Shown piece after piece: positions 1 through 12,083 of a stretch of DNA of 64,000 bases (within the stretch, counting starts at the first letter, position 1; each line of letters opens with the position of its first letter). Below the pieces are notes generated by a model. The model made no database searches, was not told the DNA's origin, and worked only from the letters and a program-made list of their open reading frames with translations. The position numbers and the translations under genes were made by a program. This DNA comes from Sipunculus nudus. Its lineage: Eukaryota; Annelida; Sipuncula; Golfingiida; Sipunculidae. Location of the stretch: the NCBI GenBank assembly GCA_026874595.1, contig CM049311.1:45389676-45453675 (forward strand). The letters run 5' to 3'.

Positions 1-345
1 TGTCAAGACAAATCAAAATTTCTGTTACCTTAAAAAGGCGTTTAAAAATATATATCTTTTCACTATATCTCCATTTGGCGCATAGATATTTATCACAGAA
101 TAATCTTTGTCAATTTCTACAAACTGAATTAATTGAATTCTTTTACTATTTTTAAATGTTATATGTTTAATGGAAATGTGTTTACACTTTTCACCTATCA
201 GTGTGACTAAACCTTCACTCTGTTTTGTACCCGAAACTGCAAATAACTGAGATCCCCATTCTCGTTTCCATATATTCACATCTGAGTCATTTACATGTGT
301 TTTTTTGTAAGAGTACAATGTCCAATTCCAAATGCCCATTGGCAT
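1..345 (-). mobile_element. LINE ORF2 fragment, apurinic-type endonuclease domain (runs off window edge)
   Basis: About 106 codons on minus include KTHVNDSDVNIWKREWGSQL and DKDYSVINIYAPNGD, matching the middle of the exonuclease/endonuclease/phosphatase domain of non-LTR retrotransposon ORF2 (the ETH...W..EWG and V.NIYAPN blocks). The catalytic start of the domain is not in frame. An A-run at 300-307 on plus seems one base too long and puts the preceding DIVLLQ-like codons out of frame. The frame continues to TAA-like stops near 25, and the rest of ORF2 should lie left of the window. It sits just downstream of ORF1 on the same strand, as expected for a LINE. Confidence 0.75.
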
Positions 346-351
346 TTTTCT

Positions 352-1174
352 TTAACTAATGTTCCCTTCAGTGCACCTCTCCTTTTTGTCCGGTTTTTCA
401 GCACTAGATGGGGTGAAATGGGCCTGCCTTTTCCCAACCTCAGCTTTCGATGTCTGTCTGGCTTTGTTTGTAAGCATTTCCGTGCTTGTTTTATTCAATG
501 TGTTACCCCTGTCTTGCTTTCGGTCACTCTGAGATACGGGTTTTCCTTTTGTAGTCGGAACAGCCATATTGACTGCAGAAACAGCCGAAGGCCCATCCTC
601 TCTCATTTCATCACTTGCAGACGAGTCCCTCGGATCCCCGTGCCCCTGTTCATCATCATGTACCGTCTGTTCGTCAGTTGTGTCTTCCTCCTCTGGGCAA
701 TCACGCGCTAAATGTCCTACTTTTTGGCACCTATAGCACTTTATCTGTCGTTTTCTTTTATACGGACAGTCACCAATAGTATGCTCACAGGATTTACAGT
801 GGCGACAGTTGACCGGCTGCCCATCGTGGTACACAACGATGTCAATCTCAATCAGTGCAGGATTTGGACTTAGTACCTGGAGTGGATCAGTCATCAAGAA
901 AGACACATACCGCGGTACCAGTTTGTGTATTTCTCTCGCATAACAAAATCTGTGGCCAGAATAGAGCGAACTGAAAATGCTATCTTGGATATTTTTTACT
1001 CGATTTAACATCAAGGGCCCACCTGACTCCAAATACTCATCTAACCACTGTTCTATTTCAGAATCGTCAACATGCATAGGGATTCCATGTATGGAAATTC
1101 TTGTAGTTTTACGCTTTACACCAATTAATGCGAAATTAGAGATCCCAAATTGTCTGTTATCAATTTCAACTTAA
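352..1174 (-). mobile_element. LINE ORF1 (RRM-like region plus two CCHC zinc knuckles)
   Basis: The frame is open for 241 codons from the ATG at 1077; the same frame extends upstream to a TAA near 1171 with GVKRKTTRISIHGIP. Domains seen: an N-terminal RRM-like or nucleocapsid-like segment (DDSEIEQWLDEYL), then CRHCKSCEHTIGDC and CYRCQKVGHLARDC, both with exact C-x2-C-x4-H-x4-C spacing, then an acidic, Ser/Thr-rich tail. Such ORF1 proteins bind LINE RNA. The in-frame TAA and decayed 5' part suggest a recently dead copy. The LINE clade was not decided. Confidence 0.8.
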
Positions 1175-1417
1175 CCTAGCCCCCGAAGTCTTTCTTTCAC
1201 AGGGAGGTTAAGTGTGTATACAAGCCAACATTGTTGTCTGGGAACGTATTGCATGCCAAAGATATATCCCCCGGTCCCACGATCTCTGGCCCATACTCCT
1301 CGCATACAAACTCGAACAAAAGAGTCGCCAGTTCCAGTTCAGAGCACCTGGGCATGCCCTTTGAGTCTTTTTTTTCAGCCACAGCTGAGTATTACGTAAA
1401 ACAACTTGACTGGACAT
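1175..1417 (-). mobile_element. Decayed 5' part of the same LINE ORF1
   Basis: Two overlapping minus-strand frames hold short coherent stretches (ELELATLLFEFVCEEYGPEI in one; PVKERLRGLG directly before the TAA in another). This looks like ORF1 N-terminal coding broken by small indels. No start codon could be chosen and the 5'UTR was not recognised. Confidence 0.35.
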
Positions 1418-1559
1418 GGTGCTCTATGTGTAATACTCCTTAACTTGGAAACAGAATTCTTGTGTGACTTAAAGACAATTTTCAGAAACAAGTTTTTGAT
1501 ATATTTTGACAGTAAAGCACATTCACCTTTCACTTGCAAATTTCTGTACCTCCAAGTCT

Positions 1560-1711
1560 CTTCGTTCATGCAAAATGCTAGCAACTTTTAGGAGCCCGAA
1601 TGAACACCTTTTTTCCTATTCAGCGGCACCTATGATATTTTTTCTACTTGCAGCAACAACTGTTTGGAATGGACTCCCTGAGGACATAAAGACAGCTGAC
1701 TCTTTTATCAT
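1560..1711 (+). mobile_element. LINE reverse transcriptase C-terminal tail relic
   Basis: In one plus-strand frame FSYSAAP...AATTVWNGLPED and IKTADSFIIF match the closing segment of many LINE reverse transcriptases (SYxAxxxWNxLPxxIRxAxSxxxFK). A short internal duplication separates SYSAAP and AATTVW. The frame ends at 1711, where a minus-strand family A 3' end is inserted. Confidence 0.6.
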
Positions 1712-1800
1712 TTTTAGCTTAGCTGACTATAAGTCATTTGAGCTATAGTCGTGGTCCATTTTCCGTCGTTCGTCCGTTAGATTAGCACGTTTTGAACCCG
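1712..1800 (-). mobile_element. Family A Helentron-like 3' end, minus orientation, truncated
   Basis: Read on minus: microsatellite-like GGACGAACGACGG, then ACCACGACTATAGCTC, then a hairpin ending GTCAGCTAAGCTAAAAA at 1712. This is the 3' terminus found at 4540, 23916 and 51420. No matching 5' end in this orientation was found; 1800-1990 has short CGTATATGCGTG repeats that may belong to it. Confidence 0.65.
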
Positions 1801-2097
1801 TTAAGGGTTGTTTTCGTGTGCGCGTATATGCGTATATGCGTGAAAAATCGCTCATATGATTTTGTAACTGGGGTGTTTCCATCTGTCCGTCAGTGTATGT
1901 GCGTATATGCGTGAAAATCGCAACAGGAGCGATTCCACGCATAGGGTGTGCGTGAACTCAGGGATTTAGGGTAAAATGACGTCCTTTCACCATCTTTTTT
2001 TGGGAAGGCCTGCGCTTGATCCACTGTACAAATATTTACGTCTGCCAGTTCACGCATGTACGCGCACATGGAAACCGACCTTTAGACCTACAAATAA

Positions 2098-4540
2098 ACA
2101 AGTGACCCATGGGTCATGACGCTCAGCTGCCAAGCATGACCTGTGACATCATGGACTGAAATTCACAACTTCCAGTTAAATTTTGAAGAACCAATTTGCC
2201 AATTTGTTGAAAATTTTCTATGACAACAGAAATATATATCACCTATGTCTGGTTAAAACACAGTGAATTGATGGTCTGAGGAAAATGCATGATTGTTAAG
2301 CTATCAGGAACTATTCCAACAGCTTGCTTGAAACCTGTCAGTCTCAAAGGAACACCACAAAGGGAAAATATAAGATCAAAATATATAGCAACAATCAAGG
2401 AAATACATGCAAGAATTATTGAGAAACAGGTGCTTCTGTATGAATTTTTATTCAATACAAGCCAACTGTACTGCACTTTTATAAATGATGGTAATATTTA
2501 TTCAGAAATATTTGACCCAATCCTTTACAAGATTACATAAATATACATCCAACTGCATTCACTTTAACTGTTCTTGAGATAATATGATCAAAAGGAATTA
2601 AAAGATGGTTGCCTGGTGGCCATATTGGACTTCTGACGAGTCTGAAATCAGACAACAAACATTCTCTAAATCGGACCAAACATTAAAAGAAAAATTACTG
2701 AAACTGCACTGAAGAAAGAATTTCTAAGGTGGCTAACTGGCAGACATTATGGATTTCTGACAAGTATGACATTTGATATCCCACATTCTCCAATAAGAGA
2801 CCAAACTTGGGCAAATTATCCAGTAATGAATGCCCAAAATAATTCAAAAGGCATGTCCAGGCCCTCATATCAGATTTATAGATATGCAATTGTAAAAATT
2901 GTAAGTCCAATATTTTTTATTATCACTCTGCTTTTCAATGGGGTCAGCAGGGTAGGTAAACTGCCAAACCTGAAAGAAAAGAAATGCAGAAAGCATGACT
3001 AAGAGTCTTGAAATAAAACAAAAAGCCATCCTAAATCAAGGTACACATCCACATATTATGAGAACAAACACTTGCTTTTATATGTGGTGATATATATTAA
3101 AATATTCAGATATATAGGAAACTAAGTTTATTGCTAGGATTCCATAAAATAAACTGCAAAATGTTCCCATCATCTTATAAATCAGTAGCTAAACCTTAAT
3201 ACTATACTCTCATAGTCTTAATGCCTGGCTGAAGCATTCTGACAACAGTGTTTTTGTTATGAAGTAACGAGGTACTTATCACTGAGCCTTATCACTGATA
3301 GGCTGATACAAAAGGGAGTCATATGTCACCAGTGTCACTCACAATTACAGCCACACAGGGAGATGTACCAGCTGGAGTGGGATGGTTATATATACAAGAA
3401 AAATAGAGATGGTCTATAAAATAAGTAATTGTGAACATCCCTGACCTATGACCTTGGCCTTTTGCCCATATATCAACTGGATTCTTTCTAAATGATGGGT
3501 AACTACTAACCACTTAAATCTGGTGTAATAACTTTGCAACCAATGGGTGAATAACTTTGACCTGCAACCTTTAACCTGCTGACCAGCTGACCCCAAAATC
3601 AATAAGTTATTTATTCAAGCAAAAAGACCCATAAATATGAAGTTTGAGTCAAACTGAGTGATGCATAGATGTGGCATATGTGAAAGACTGAAGGTTTGGG
3701 TTGAACAGTTACACTTGAAATATGCTCACAAGCATTTAGAACAATTAAATATTGCAACCTTGACCTTTGACTTTTTGACCTCAACATCAATAGGCTTCTT
3801 CCCTTATTGGTAGGTAAGCCATATATGACAGATGGAAGGTACAGATTGAAAAGTTTGCCTGAAAATGACTCCACGCAAGAAGTGGGTGCTGTGAACTTGA
3901 CCTTTGACCTCAAAATCAACAGGTCTTTTCCCCTGTTGGCAGAGAAGCGATATCAGTGCTGGAAGGTTTGGAATGAAAAGTCTAGCTTGAAATGTGTCCA
4001 CAACCTTTTCAAAGAAGTGGATCCTGTGACCCTGACCTTTGACCTTGTGACCTCAAAATCTATAGGATTCTTCTCCAACTTAGTAGGTGAGCTATATGTG
4101 AAAAATCAAAGAATTGGGATGAAAGGGTTGACTTAAAATGCATCCACAGGCTTTTCAAAGAAGAGGCTCCTGTGACCTTGACCTTTGACCTTTTGAACTA
4201 AAAAAATTATGGTTCTTACCCTGTTGGTAGGTGAGCTGTATGTGAAAGAAGGAAGATTTGGGATGAAAATTTTGTCTCAAAGAGTTATTTCTGGGGTGTG
4301 CAAACACACCCCATAACTTCGAGAATATAGGTCGCAGTGACCTAATTTCAGGTTTGCAAGGAGATCTTTTTATAACCTCTAAGACTGCATAGGGTTCATG
4401 GCCCTAGCCCCTACGGTTACGATTTGTGCCCTGCTAACGGACGGACGGCCGGACGGCCGGCCGGACGGACAGACGGAAGGACGACGGACAAAGACCCATC
4501 GCTATAGCCCAGCATGACTGAAAGTCAGCTGAGCTAAAAA
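2098..4540 (+). mobile_element. Family A1 Helentron-like non-autonomous element, full length
   Basis: The 5' end reads ACAAGTGACCCATGGGTCAT (with the perfect palindrome GACCCATGGGTC), then GCTCAGCTG at 2121-2129. The 3' end has a GGAC/CCGG microsatellite at 4439-4480 and then a hairpin finishing AGTCAGCTGAGCTAAAAA. GCTCAGCTGA at the 5' end and TCAGCTGAGC at the 3' end are inverted repeats. The core carries four to five units of about 137 bp with the CTTGACCTTTGACCT motif (3540-4200). A second copy at 49029-51420 is alignable end to end. No transposase was seen. Hairpin, subterminal inverted repeats, microsatellite and no target duplication fit HINE/pearl-type elements. Confidence 0.75.
4439..4490 (+). 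repeat. GGAC/CCGG microsatellite before family A 3' hairpin
   Basis: An irregular run of ACGG, CCGG and GGAC tetranucleotides (GGACGGACGGCCGGACGG and so on). The same kind of tract precedes other family A 3' ends at about 23820-23870, 44205-44235, 47585-47615 and 62830-62885. Confidence 0.8.
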
Positions 4541-4810
4541 TTCGGCATACTGTTCGATGTCCCTCAATTTGGCCTAACAGTTTCAGAGGAGAAGATTTTT
4601 AAAGGGTTTTTTAGTTTTTCCCCTATAAAACCTAAGAAATTCAGTCAGCCAAGAAATAAGCAAAATCCGATGGAGTTTTTTAGATGACTAATTTTTGGCA
4701 TAAAATATGGTGATGCTAGCTCCTACCATTTTTGAGTTGGTATGGGTTAACGTACAGACGACGGTTGACGGACGACGCCACATCATCGCATAAGCTCACA
4801 GGGTCCCTAA
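4541..4810 (+). mobile_element. Family B Helentron-like 3' fragment
   Basis: This begins directly after an A1 end. It matches the last ~250 bp of family B at 15090-15350 (TTTAGTTTTTCCCCTATAAA, then GGGTTAACGTACAGACGACG, then CATAAGCTCACAGGGTCCCT). It is truncated at its 5' end and abuts, head to tail, the family B 5' end at 4811. Confidence 0.65.
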
Positions 4811-6812
4811 ACAAGGCCTACAGGCCTAATGCGAACCTGTACATTGGGAAATACACCAGGTATAATGCTTCAATGCTGGACCATTTTTTTTATGTATATG
4901 AACAATGCAAGTACTAAACATTTCGAATAAAAACAATTACACAAACATCACTGCTAAAATTTTGGCATGGGTGCACACAACACAAAATGATTGAAGCTGG
5001 CACCACCAGTCTTATATACAACAAAGCTATCAGAGATATAAACATCTGATATATCAAACCCCTCCTGAGAAATAGGCAGGGACACACACTATGCAAAAAT
5101 GATTGTAGGTGGCACCACCAGTCTTGTATACGACAAAGCCATTCGATATGTATAAATATGCCAATTTCAGGCTGATATATCAAATTCCTCTGTAGAAATA
5201 AGCAGGCGCATACACTGTGCAAAAGTCACTCTAGGTGGCGACACCTGTCTTGTGAACGAGAAAGCCAGGAAAGACACATAAACAGGTCAAAATATCAGGC
5301 TAATACATCAAACATACCTTGAGTCTGATGCATGGGGCTGACCAGGCTTAGGTGAGAAAGGCAGTTGCCCCCCCCCCCCCCCCAGTGACCTGTGACAAAT
5401 TGCTGCCTCTGGCTACTGCACTGAGTGAACTCTTTGACCTGCACCTGGCTAGACTGAGTGAACTTTTGACCTGTACCTGGCTGCACTGAGTGGACTCTTG
5501 ACCTGTTGCCTGATCTGATGCAGTTGGCAGTCTGCCAAAGCTATAAATATATCCAGACTGACCTTTGGCCTGTTGCAAAATCTGAAATAGTAGCCACATC
5601 ATTCCATAAGCTCACAGATTGGCTCCACATGCAGCCCTGAGGGGCATGATACCCATGAGGTTATCACATGATACTCCTGAGGTGATCACATGCTACCCAT
5701 GAGGTGATCACATGCTGCCCATGAGGTGTCCACATGACACCCATGCAGTGATCACGTCTTGTGCTTGGCTGCACTGATTGAACTCTTGACCTATATCTGG
5801 CTGCACTGAATGAACTCTTGATCTGTTGCAAAATCTGAAACAGTTGGCAGTTTATCAACCTATTTAATGATACAGACACAGTCTTTGCCTGGTTGTAAAT
5901 CTGGTTACACATGCTGAAAGAGCTTGGATAATTTTTTTTTTCAAGCTGACATATTCATAAACTTTTTACCAAAAATATCTATAATAATAAAAGATGCAGT
6001 CCTTTCATTGTTAAAGGTACAATAATTCTGCCAAAAATCTTTCAGGTAAACTTGAACAAAGGCCACCTTAGAATAATTTTTGTGCAATGTTACAGAAGTT
6101 ATTATTGATACAACAATTTTTTAGAAGAACACTATTGCAGTCCACAGTTTGAAATAGGCATAATAATGGCCATAAGACCAACTTAAGCTTTTCACGACTC
6201 AACCAAAAATCAACAAACTCTATCTATTCTTATATGATTGAAAGAATCATGTCCTAGGATAATTCTTTTGAAAAATTGAACGATTCAACTTGACAGTTTC
6301 ATCATAAACATTTTAAGCTGAAAGAGGCTAAAATTATGAGGTTTTGCCCTTAAAAAACAGGTCAATGTAGGTGGCACCACAAAATCTGCTACTTCAAATA
6401 TGAGCCATGTGACCAACATTTGCACAATAGTTGGTAATGCAAGCTTCTGTCATTTCTGAGATTACTATATCAGTATGCTAACTTGGCCAAATGACTGTTC
6501 AAATTTGTGTAACTCAGATAAAATTCATCAAATGCAAACCATTTGAACAAACTTGAGAGGGCTTGCCTCTGGGATCATTTCTGTAAAATATTGAACGATT
6601 TGGCTGGACTGTTTACAACAAGAAGACTTTTAAAGGTTTGCAGCCTTTATAAAATTTAAGTAAATGCAGATAACAAATAAATAAGCTGAATCCCACAACA
6701 TTTGATATGTGACAGATTATTGCATAAAATCCGGGGATGGTAGCTCCAGCTATTCCCGAGAAATTATGGGTTAATGTACAGATGACCAATGCCCCCAGTA
6801 CTTAAAAAAGGT
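4811..6812 (+). mobile_element. Family B Helentron-like element, 3' truncated
   Basis: The 5' end is ACAAGGCCTACAGGCCTAAT then GCGAACCTGT. The body matches 12665-14860 over about 2 kb, including units with GGTGGCACCACCAGTCTTGT (4990-5250), a CTGCACTGAGTGAACTCTTG block (5400-5560), a GAGGTGATCACATG block (5650-5760) and a GGTCAATGTAGGTGGCACCA block (6360). It stops where the other copy continues with the final ~480 bp. A C-run (5370-5384) is internal. Confidence 0.7.
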
Positions 6813-7714
6813 TTTTATACACTAATATCTTAAAAAAAAAATTGCCATCTATAAGTTTGCTTAACTTACTTTTTTCCATTTGCAAATTAATGCAGTTTAC
6901 AAGATGGAAGGAGAACGCTATTTCAAACTATACCAATCAAGGAGACCGCTGATAAAAGCCAAATAAAAATGATTCCCTTCCATAATAGGTGCCAACGAAA
7001 AAGACAGGATGGAAAGGCGGCAGACCTGGAAGCAGGTAAAGACATTTGTGATCAATTCGTCTTAAATTGGCACATGGACTGTGATTCGTCCTTTTCAATA
7101 AAGACCAAATGATGATGAGCACACCACGAAAAAGCCCTCACCAGTGAACAGCGTCGTTGATTTTATACAGCAGCAGAAAACGTTATGGATTATTTGCTTA
7201 TTCTGTAAAATGCCTTGAATTGGATTCAAGGATTCTATAATCCTGACTTTTAGGGGCTTCCCTAACGTATGCACTGCCAGCCAGTTAGGATAAAGCTGCT
7301 AGGGGTGTTGAGTTGTCAGTATTGGCTTGTTTAATAAGTGACCTCAACCAATGCCACCATGAAGGCAGATATGTCTAGAATATGGAGCTCAATTTTCGAC
7401 ATTTTTATTGACAACAATGATACACCTCTGTCGCGATGGACGCAACTCCCACAGATTTTAAAGATAATCGGTGCAAATCTCAAATTTTGCTAGTGAAGCT
7501 TGACTTTCTAGCGAAGCAGTTGGAACTGCGGACATGTGCGCCACAACATGGGTATGAATCCAGGATCGGCTCAGTAGGTACCCCTAAGCAAAATTTGTTA
7601 CGTAACAGATCGAATAACAACATAAAGATGTTTGCAACGGAATTCAAAATAAATAGTCAGAAATAGCAGTGATACGAAACTAGGTCACTACAAACATTCT
7701 TTTACAAACTTGGT
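6813..7714 (+). other. Unassigned intergenic sequence
   Basis: This lies downstream of the SETD4 3' end. Short frames at 6937-7122 (minus) and 7436-7666 (plus) have no recognisable domain or repeat match. No RNA gene was recognised. Confidence 0.4.
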
Positions 7715-8390
7715 ACCGCATTGAATTCTGTCCAAAGTTAGGTTCACAATGCCGCCTGTGGTAAATGAGGAGAAACATTCTTACCATCTTACCTATGTCG
7801 TCTCCAATAAACTGAAGGACATATAAAGGACGATACTTTACCGAGATAAAATTATAACTAGAAGTTCTCGTAATGGCGATAATTAATTTGCACATAAAAA
7901 AATCATTAAATGTTAATTTGATACTGGTCATCATAATCCTCTACCATGAAAAGATAGTTGTAGACACAATAATCTCTAGGATAGGACAGGAACTATAGGC
8001 CCGATATGAGCAAAATAAGAAAATCCCATTATGGCAACAGCGTATTTGCATATTACAAATTAAAAAAAAAATCCCCAAATGTTAATTTGATACTGTTCAT
8101 CATACTCCTCTACCATGAAAATATAGGTGTAGTCACCTTTATCTCTAAAATAGGACAAGCACTAACAGAGATATAAGCAGAATAGGAAGTTCCATTGATG
8201 GCGACTACCAATTTGCATATTAAATATTCATTAAATAGTAGTTTGAAAAGTTCATCATACTCCTCTGCCATGAAAACATAGGCGTAGACACATTAATCTC
8301 TAAGATAGGACAGGAACTTAGAGATATATGAGCAGAATAATAAGTTCCAATAGTGGCGACATCGAATTTGCATATTAAAGGGGTTTTACT
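7715..8390 (+). repeat. Tandem repeat of about 155-170 bp, at least three units
   Basis: TCATCATACTCCTCTACCAT and the following TAGACACATTAATCTCTAAG-like text recur at about 7928, 8097 and 8252, each unit ending near AATTTGCATATTA. The unit lengths of 169 and 155 bp show indels. No terminal structure was seen, so this is a plain satellite-like array or an element core. Confidence 0.7.
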
Positions 8391-9045
8391 CGAAATGCTC
8401 AAAGGTGTCAGGGCGACACCCTCTCTAATATTTATAAGTTAGAAAGGTCATGAAACTGCAAAAAAAATTTATGCAGACGCCAATGCATGGTTCCCCTATC
8501 TGACTGCCAGACTAATCGGATTTCTGCCTGGCGGAGTGCATACGCGGGCACAATCAGTATAATCAAAAACTATCCTATTCGAATGTAGCGCCAGATCGGC
8601 CCTCTGACATTATGGCCAGATCACTGTAGGGGGTCCTAACTGAGTCGTGTTTGTCACGGCTAATTCGAATGTGTTTTTTCAGGCCTACAGAGATTAGATG
8701 CGCCTCTGCGGAGGAATTATAGTCCTTTATTACAATGCTGAAATATTTACAACATATTTTACTGCACAGACTTATAACATGTTATCTGTAAGCTCGCCGA
8801 ACTGTAACAAAATGACAACACAGTTGAATTTTCCCAGGAATCAACATCCCATTCAAATTCGTTCCGGGAACAATTCAGCTTAAAATTATGCCATTTATGC
8901 AAGACCAGCCTGTATGTGCGTTACAGAAAACGCACGTCAGTCGTATAAACGGAGATCATGCTGTGTCCTGGTAAGGTATTTTATTAATGCTGGCTGGTTT
9001 AGAAATCACTACTGTAACATCTTATGAACCTTTAATTCACACACA
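8391..9045 (+). other. Unassigned sequence beyond the SETD4 3' end
   Basis: No coding, RNA or repeat assignment. A short plus-strand frame at 8698-8883 has no recognisable motif. Confidence 0.35.
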
Positions 9046-9314
9046 AATATTTATTTCAACTTTTATTTTCAAGCACTTTCCATAAATAACAATCACGCTT
9101 TCAAGCACCTTTTCATGGTACAAATCCTGCTATGTAGGTATAAGTACGTGGTGCAGCCTGCAAATAGTTAAGAAGATGGTGCAGACTGCATGTAGGTGAG
9201 TACGTGGTGTAGCCTCCATGTAGGTAAGTACGAGGTACAGCCTGCACCAACTTGTAGGTACGGGCCTATGCATGTTCACTCTTAATTAAGATGAAGAATT
9301 GGCAGGATGGGCGT
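9046..9314 (-). other. SETD4: Probable SETD4 3'UTR
   Basis: No coding signal follows the TAA at 9315. On the minus strand the sequence runs about 250 nt to two AATAAA hexamers. At 9135-9260 there is a degenerate short tandem repeat of about 35-40 bp (GTAGGTAAGTACGTGGTG-like on plus, three to four units). The extent is inferred only from the poly(A) signals. Confidence 0.45.
9050..9067 (-). terminator. SETD4: Candidate SETD4 polyadenylation signals (two AATAAA)
   Basis: TTTATT on the plus strand at 9062-9067 and 9050-9055 reads AATAAA on the minus strand, about 250 nt after the stop codon. AATAAA is common by chance in AT-rich DNA, so this is a candidate based on distance only. Confidence 0.45.
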
Positions 9315-9437
9315 TTACTTGTCTTCACCATATATCATATATTCAGGGTGGCTGGAAGCTCTCTCCAAGATATGACAGCGTTCCTTGTGGATGGCATGAC
9401 ACAGAACATGATGGCTGGAGGCTCTGCTTGGCCTGTC
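9315..9437 (-). CDS. SETD4: SETD4 coding exon 7 (terminal exon with stop)
   Basis: The acceptor is TGTGTTATAG|GACAGG, entering in phase 0 as the previous exon requires. Forty codons run to TAA at 9317-9315. It encodes SSHHVLCHAIHKERCHILER and then ASSHPEYMIYGEDK. The C...I..E....L...S spacing resembles the C-terminal helix of SETD4, though the true family C-terminus usually runs some tens of residues further. The short C-terminus may be real, or one more exon may have been missed. Confidence 0.66.
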   Translation of the reverse strand, partial: DRPSRASSHHVLCHAIHKERCHILERASSHPEYMIYGEDK

Positions 9438-9985
9438 CTATAACACAGTAAATTAAAGAAAACACAAATTGTTAACATACACATTAAATAATCATCTTTT
9501 GCCTTAAAAATATATTGGTTTATACAGTTATGAAAATACTGAACATGTCATAAATTTATGTAATTATAACACTGCTCTACAAGAATCAATATTGTGAAGG
9601 ACATAAGGAGTACACATGCTGCCCATATACTGAGTTATGCAATCATGTTTAAACACTCACTGGGGCGTAGCCAAAGGGGGGCCGCACTCACATCAAGTAC
9701 TCCCCTTCCTCCTGGAATTTCACTTAGTCTAATAATGATTAAACTTTAATTAAAATTCTAAATTCCTGTCACTGGTATCCCCTGATTTGAGATTTTGTTT
9801 TCAATATAAAGCATTACCCATGCATTAATTAATAATATATTACATTTATATTTATTGATAATCCTACATTTCATAAGGTTTGATCCTGCAAATATGTTAT
9901 TTTATTATCTATTCATCTTGTACCATTGATATCTCTAATGGGAATTTAAACGTGAGGTGTTATATTATACATATATACATACATT

Positions 9986-10060
<75 letters not shown>

Positions 10061-12025
10061 TGGAACCTCTCCTTGTGGGCACCTCTGTACTAAGGGAACC
10101 TCCTATTTACAGCCACTCCTATTTACCCTAATAAGCGCCCCCCCCCCCATCTGCCAACTTCCAAAGTGCATTACGATCCTCCAATTTAACACTGCGGCTT
10201 GTGTACACGTGATTGACTTCACAGCACATTCAGGACAATTCAGAAAAAGACAATGATCATTTAACAATGGTTGTGTAATCCAAGTGATACCGATTTGCAG
10301 ACGATATTATTTTGTGTTGCATGAGAGAATTGTCTGAATGACTACAGTTCGAGATATCCTTTGCAGGTGAAGAGGAAAAATAATAAGGATGGTAATAAAT
10401 GAACGCTTTTATAAAAGTCAACGCCTAATAAGGTAGCAGAATATATAAAATGTTCATATAAAAATATGTAAAACAGTATTTATTTGAATGATGAAAAAAA
10501 ATAATACGGGACATCGGTACGCCGATTATGTCAGTCACCTTGCGCAAATACCTTTGACAGCTGAGCCGATTAATGACATGGAATGGCATCGACAATAATT
10601 GTCTTTTTTGTCTTTCATTGTGCTTGATATTACATGCAAAAGTTTAAAAACATTTTTTGGTTTTGTTTTAAAATTGTTAGGAAATTTGTCATATTTATAT
10701 CCCGCGGAAACACGGTCCCTTTTTTTTAATTTTGTTGACCTGTTATAATACATTCATTTCTTGACGTAGTCCAATAATACAAGCTTGACAAACATTGTCA
10801 CCTGAGGAAAGGCCCCTTCATATTTATAATAATAATGCGCTACTGGTTGTCTTGTAATTGAAGTGCCAAGAGCGAGTCTCCGTGTATGTCAGTGTGCAAG
10901 CCAGCTGACAGCGTCCGCATTCACTGGACTCGTGAATTTTAACGCAGTAAATACGGCACCATATGAAAAAATCATCCTTGTTTTAACATGCATATTACGT
11001 GCTACTGGATGGCATTTGGTTAGGCAAGTTCCCAGCATCCCTTGCGCGAGCCCTGTATACACACAGATTAACCCTGGGCACTGGGATCTTGAGTACACGG
11101 GTAAGCCCTGTACGCTGTCAGCGGCATCGACAATTATATCACTGTGTACATGTTTCAAGTGAATTGCCAAGATATTTTTTGGAAAAAAATACATTAAAAC
11201 TTATATATTATCAGGATTGGGAATTCCGTTTTGGTCTGTCAATTCCGCAATTCCGTCCGCGGTCGCGTAAATTCACTGGCTCTACTGTCAGAAGGGCTTT
11301 CATATATTGATTCAGTTAAAATCCCTGTGTCAATTCGGCAAGGGCAAACCTTTTCTTACCAATTATTTAACTATGTGCACATGGAAATCTGATGTATAAA
11401 CGATAAATTCAAACAAAAACAAAGCATTGTAATATTCTTTATTGAGTGTATATTACCACCATACGGACATGACCACTGATATTCACGGCGTCAAGTTCGG
11501 CCGACGTTATTATTCAAATTGCCGTAAATTATCCTTGGCGGCCCTGAGGACGCTGAGAAACTTGTACCAGTGTATAAGACGGCCGCCCTTCTTTGCCAAT
11601 ATTTTAGGATAAAATTTATCGTCCTGTACACGAGCAAATACGGTAAGTAATATATATTTCATTGCATAATACATCCACATACGTACCTGAATTCAGGTCA
11701 CCCGATCAGCATGGTAACCTGCAGGGTCTGCCTTTACGGACACCGTCATTCAGTGTTATCTATGATACACTTGACCACTGATTATGTTATGTGTAACTAA
11801 TATTATTATTATATTAGATGATAAAGCTTAACGGAGATTGAATAAAAACTGGTGGTAACTTTTAAGCTTGGGGGGGGGGGGGGAGAATGAAAGCATTACG
11901 TTGTCCTGTGTTATATTGGCTAGGGAGAAAAGTGAGGTTAGGATGGCTCATCCTTTAGTTTCATAAAGTGATCTCCCAAATCCGGTGGGGGGGGGGGGGG
12001 GGGGGGGGGGGCGGGCGCTTATTAC

Positions 12026-12083
<58 letters not shown>

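Noticed and set aside
3540-4200. TGACCTTTGACCT repeats as nuclear-receptor DR1-type response elements
   Set aside because: AGGTCAAAGGTCA does match a DR1 site on paper, but the motif is part of a transposon core repeated in both A1 copies; no promoter is nearby.
10863-11310. Overlapping ~100-codon frames on both strands
   Set aside because: No domain; the overlapping frames on opposite strands look like chance in transposon debris.
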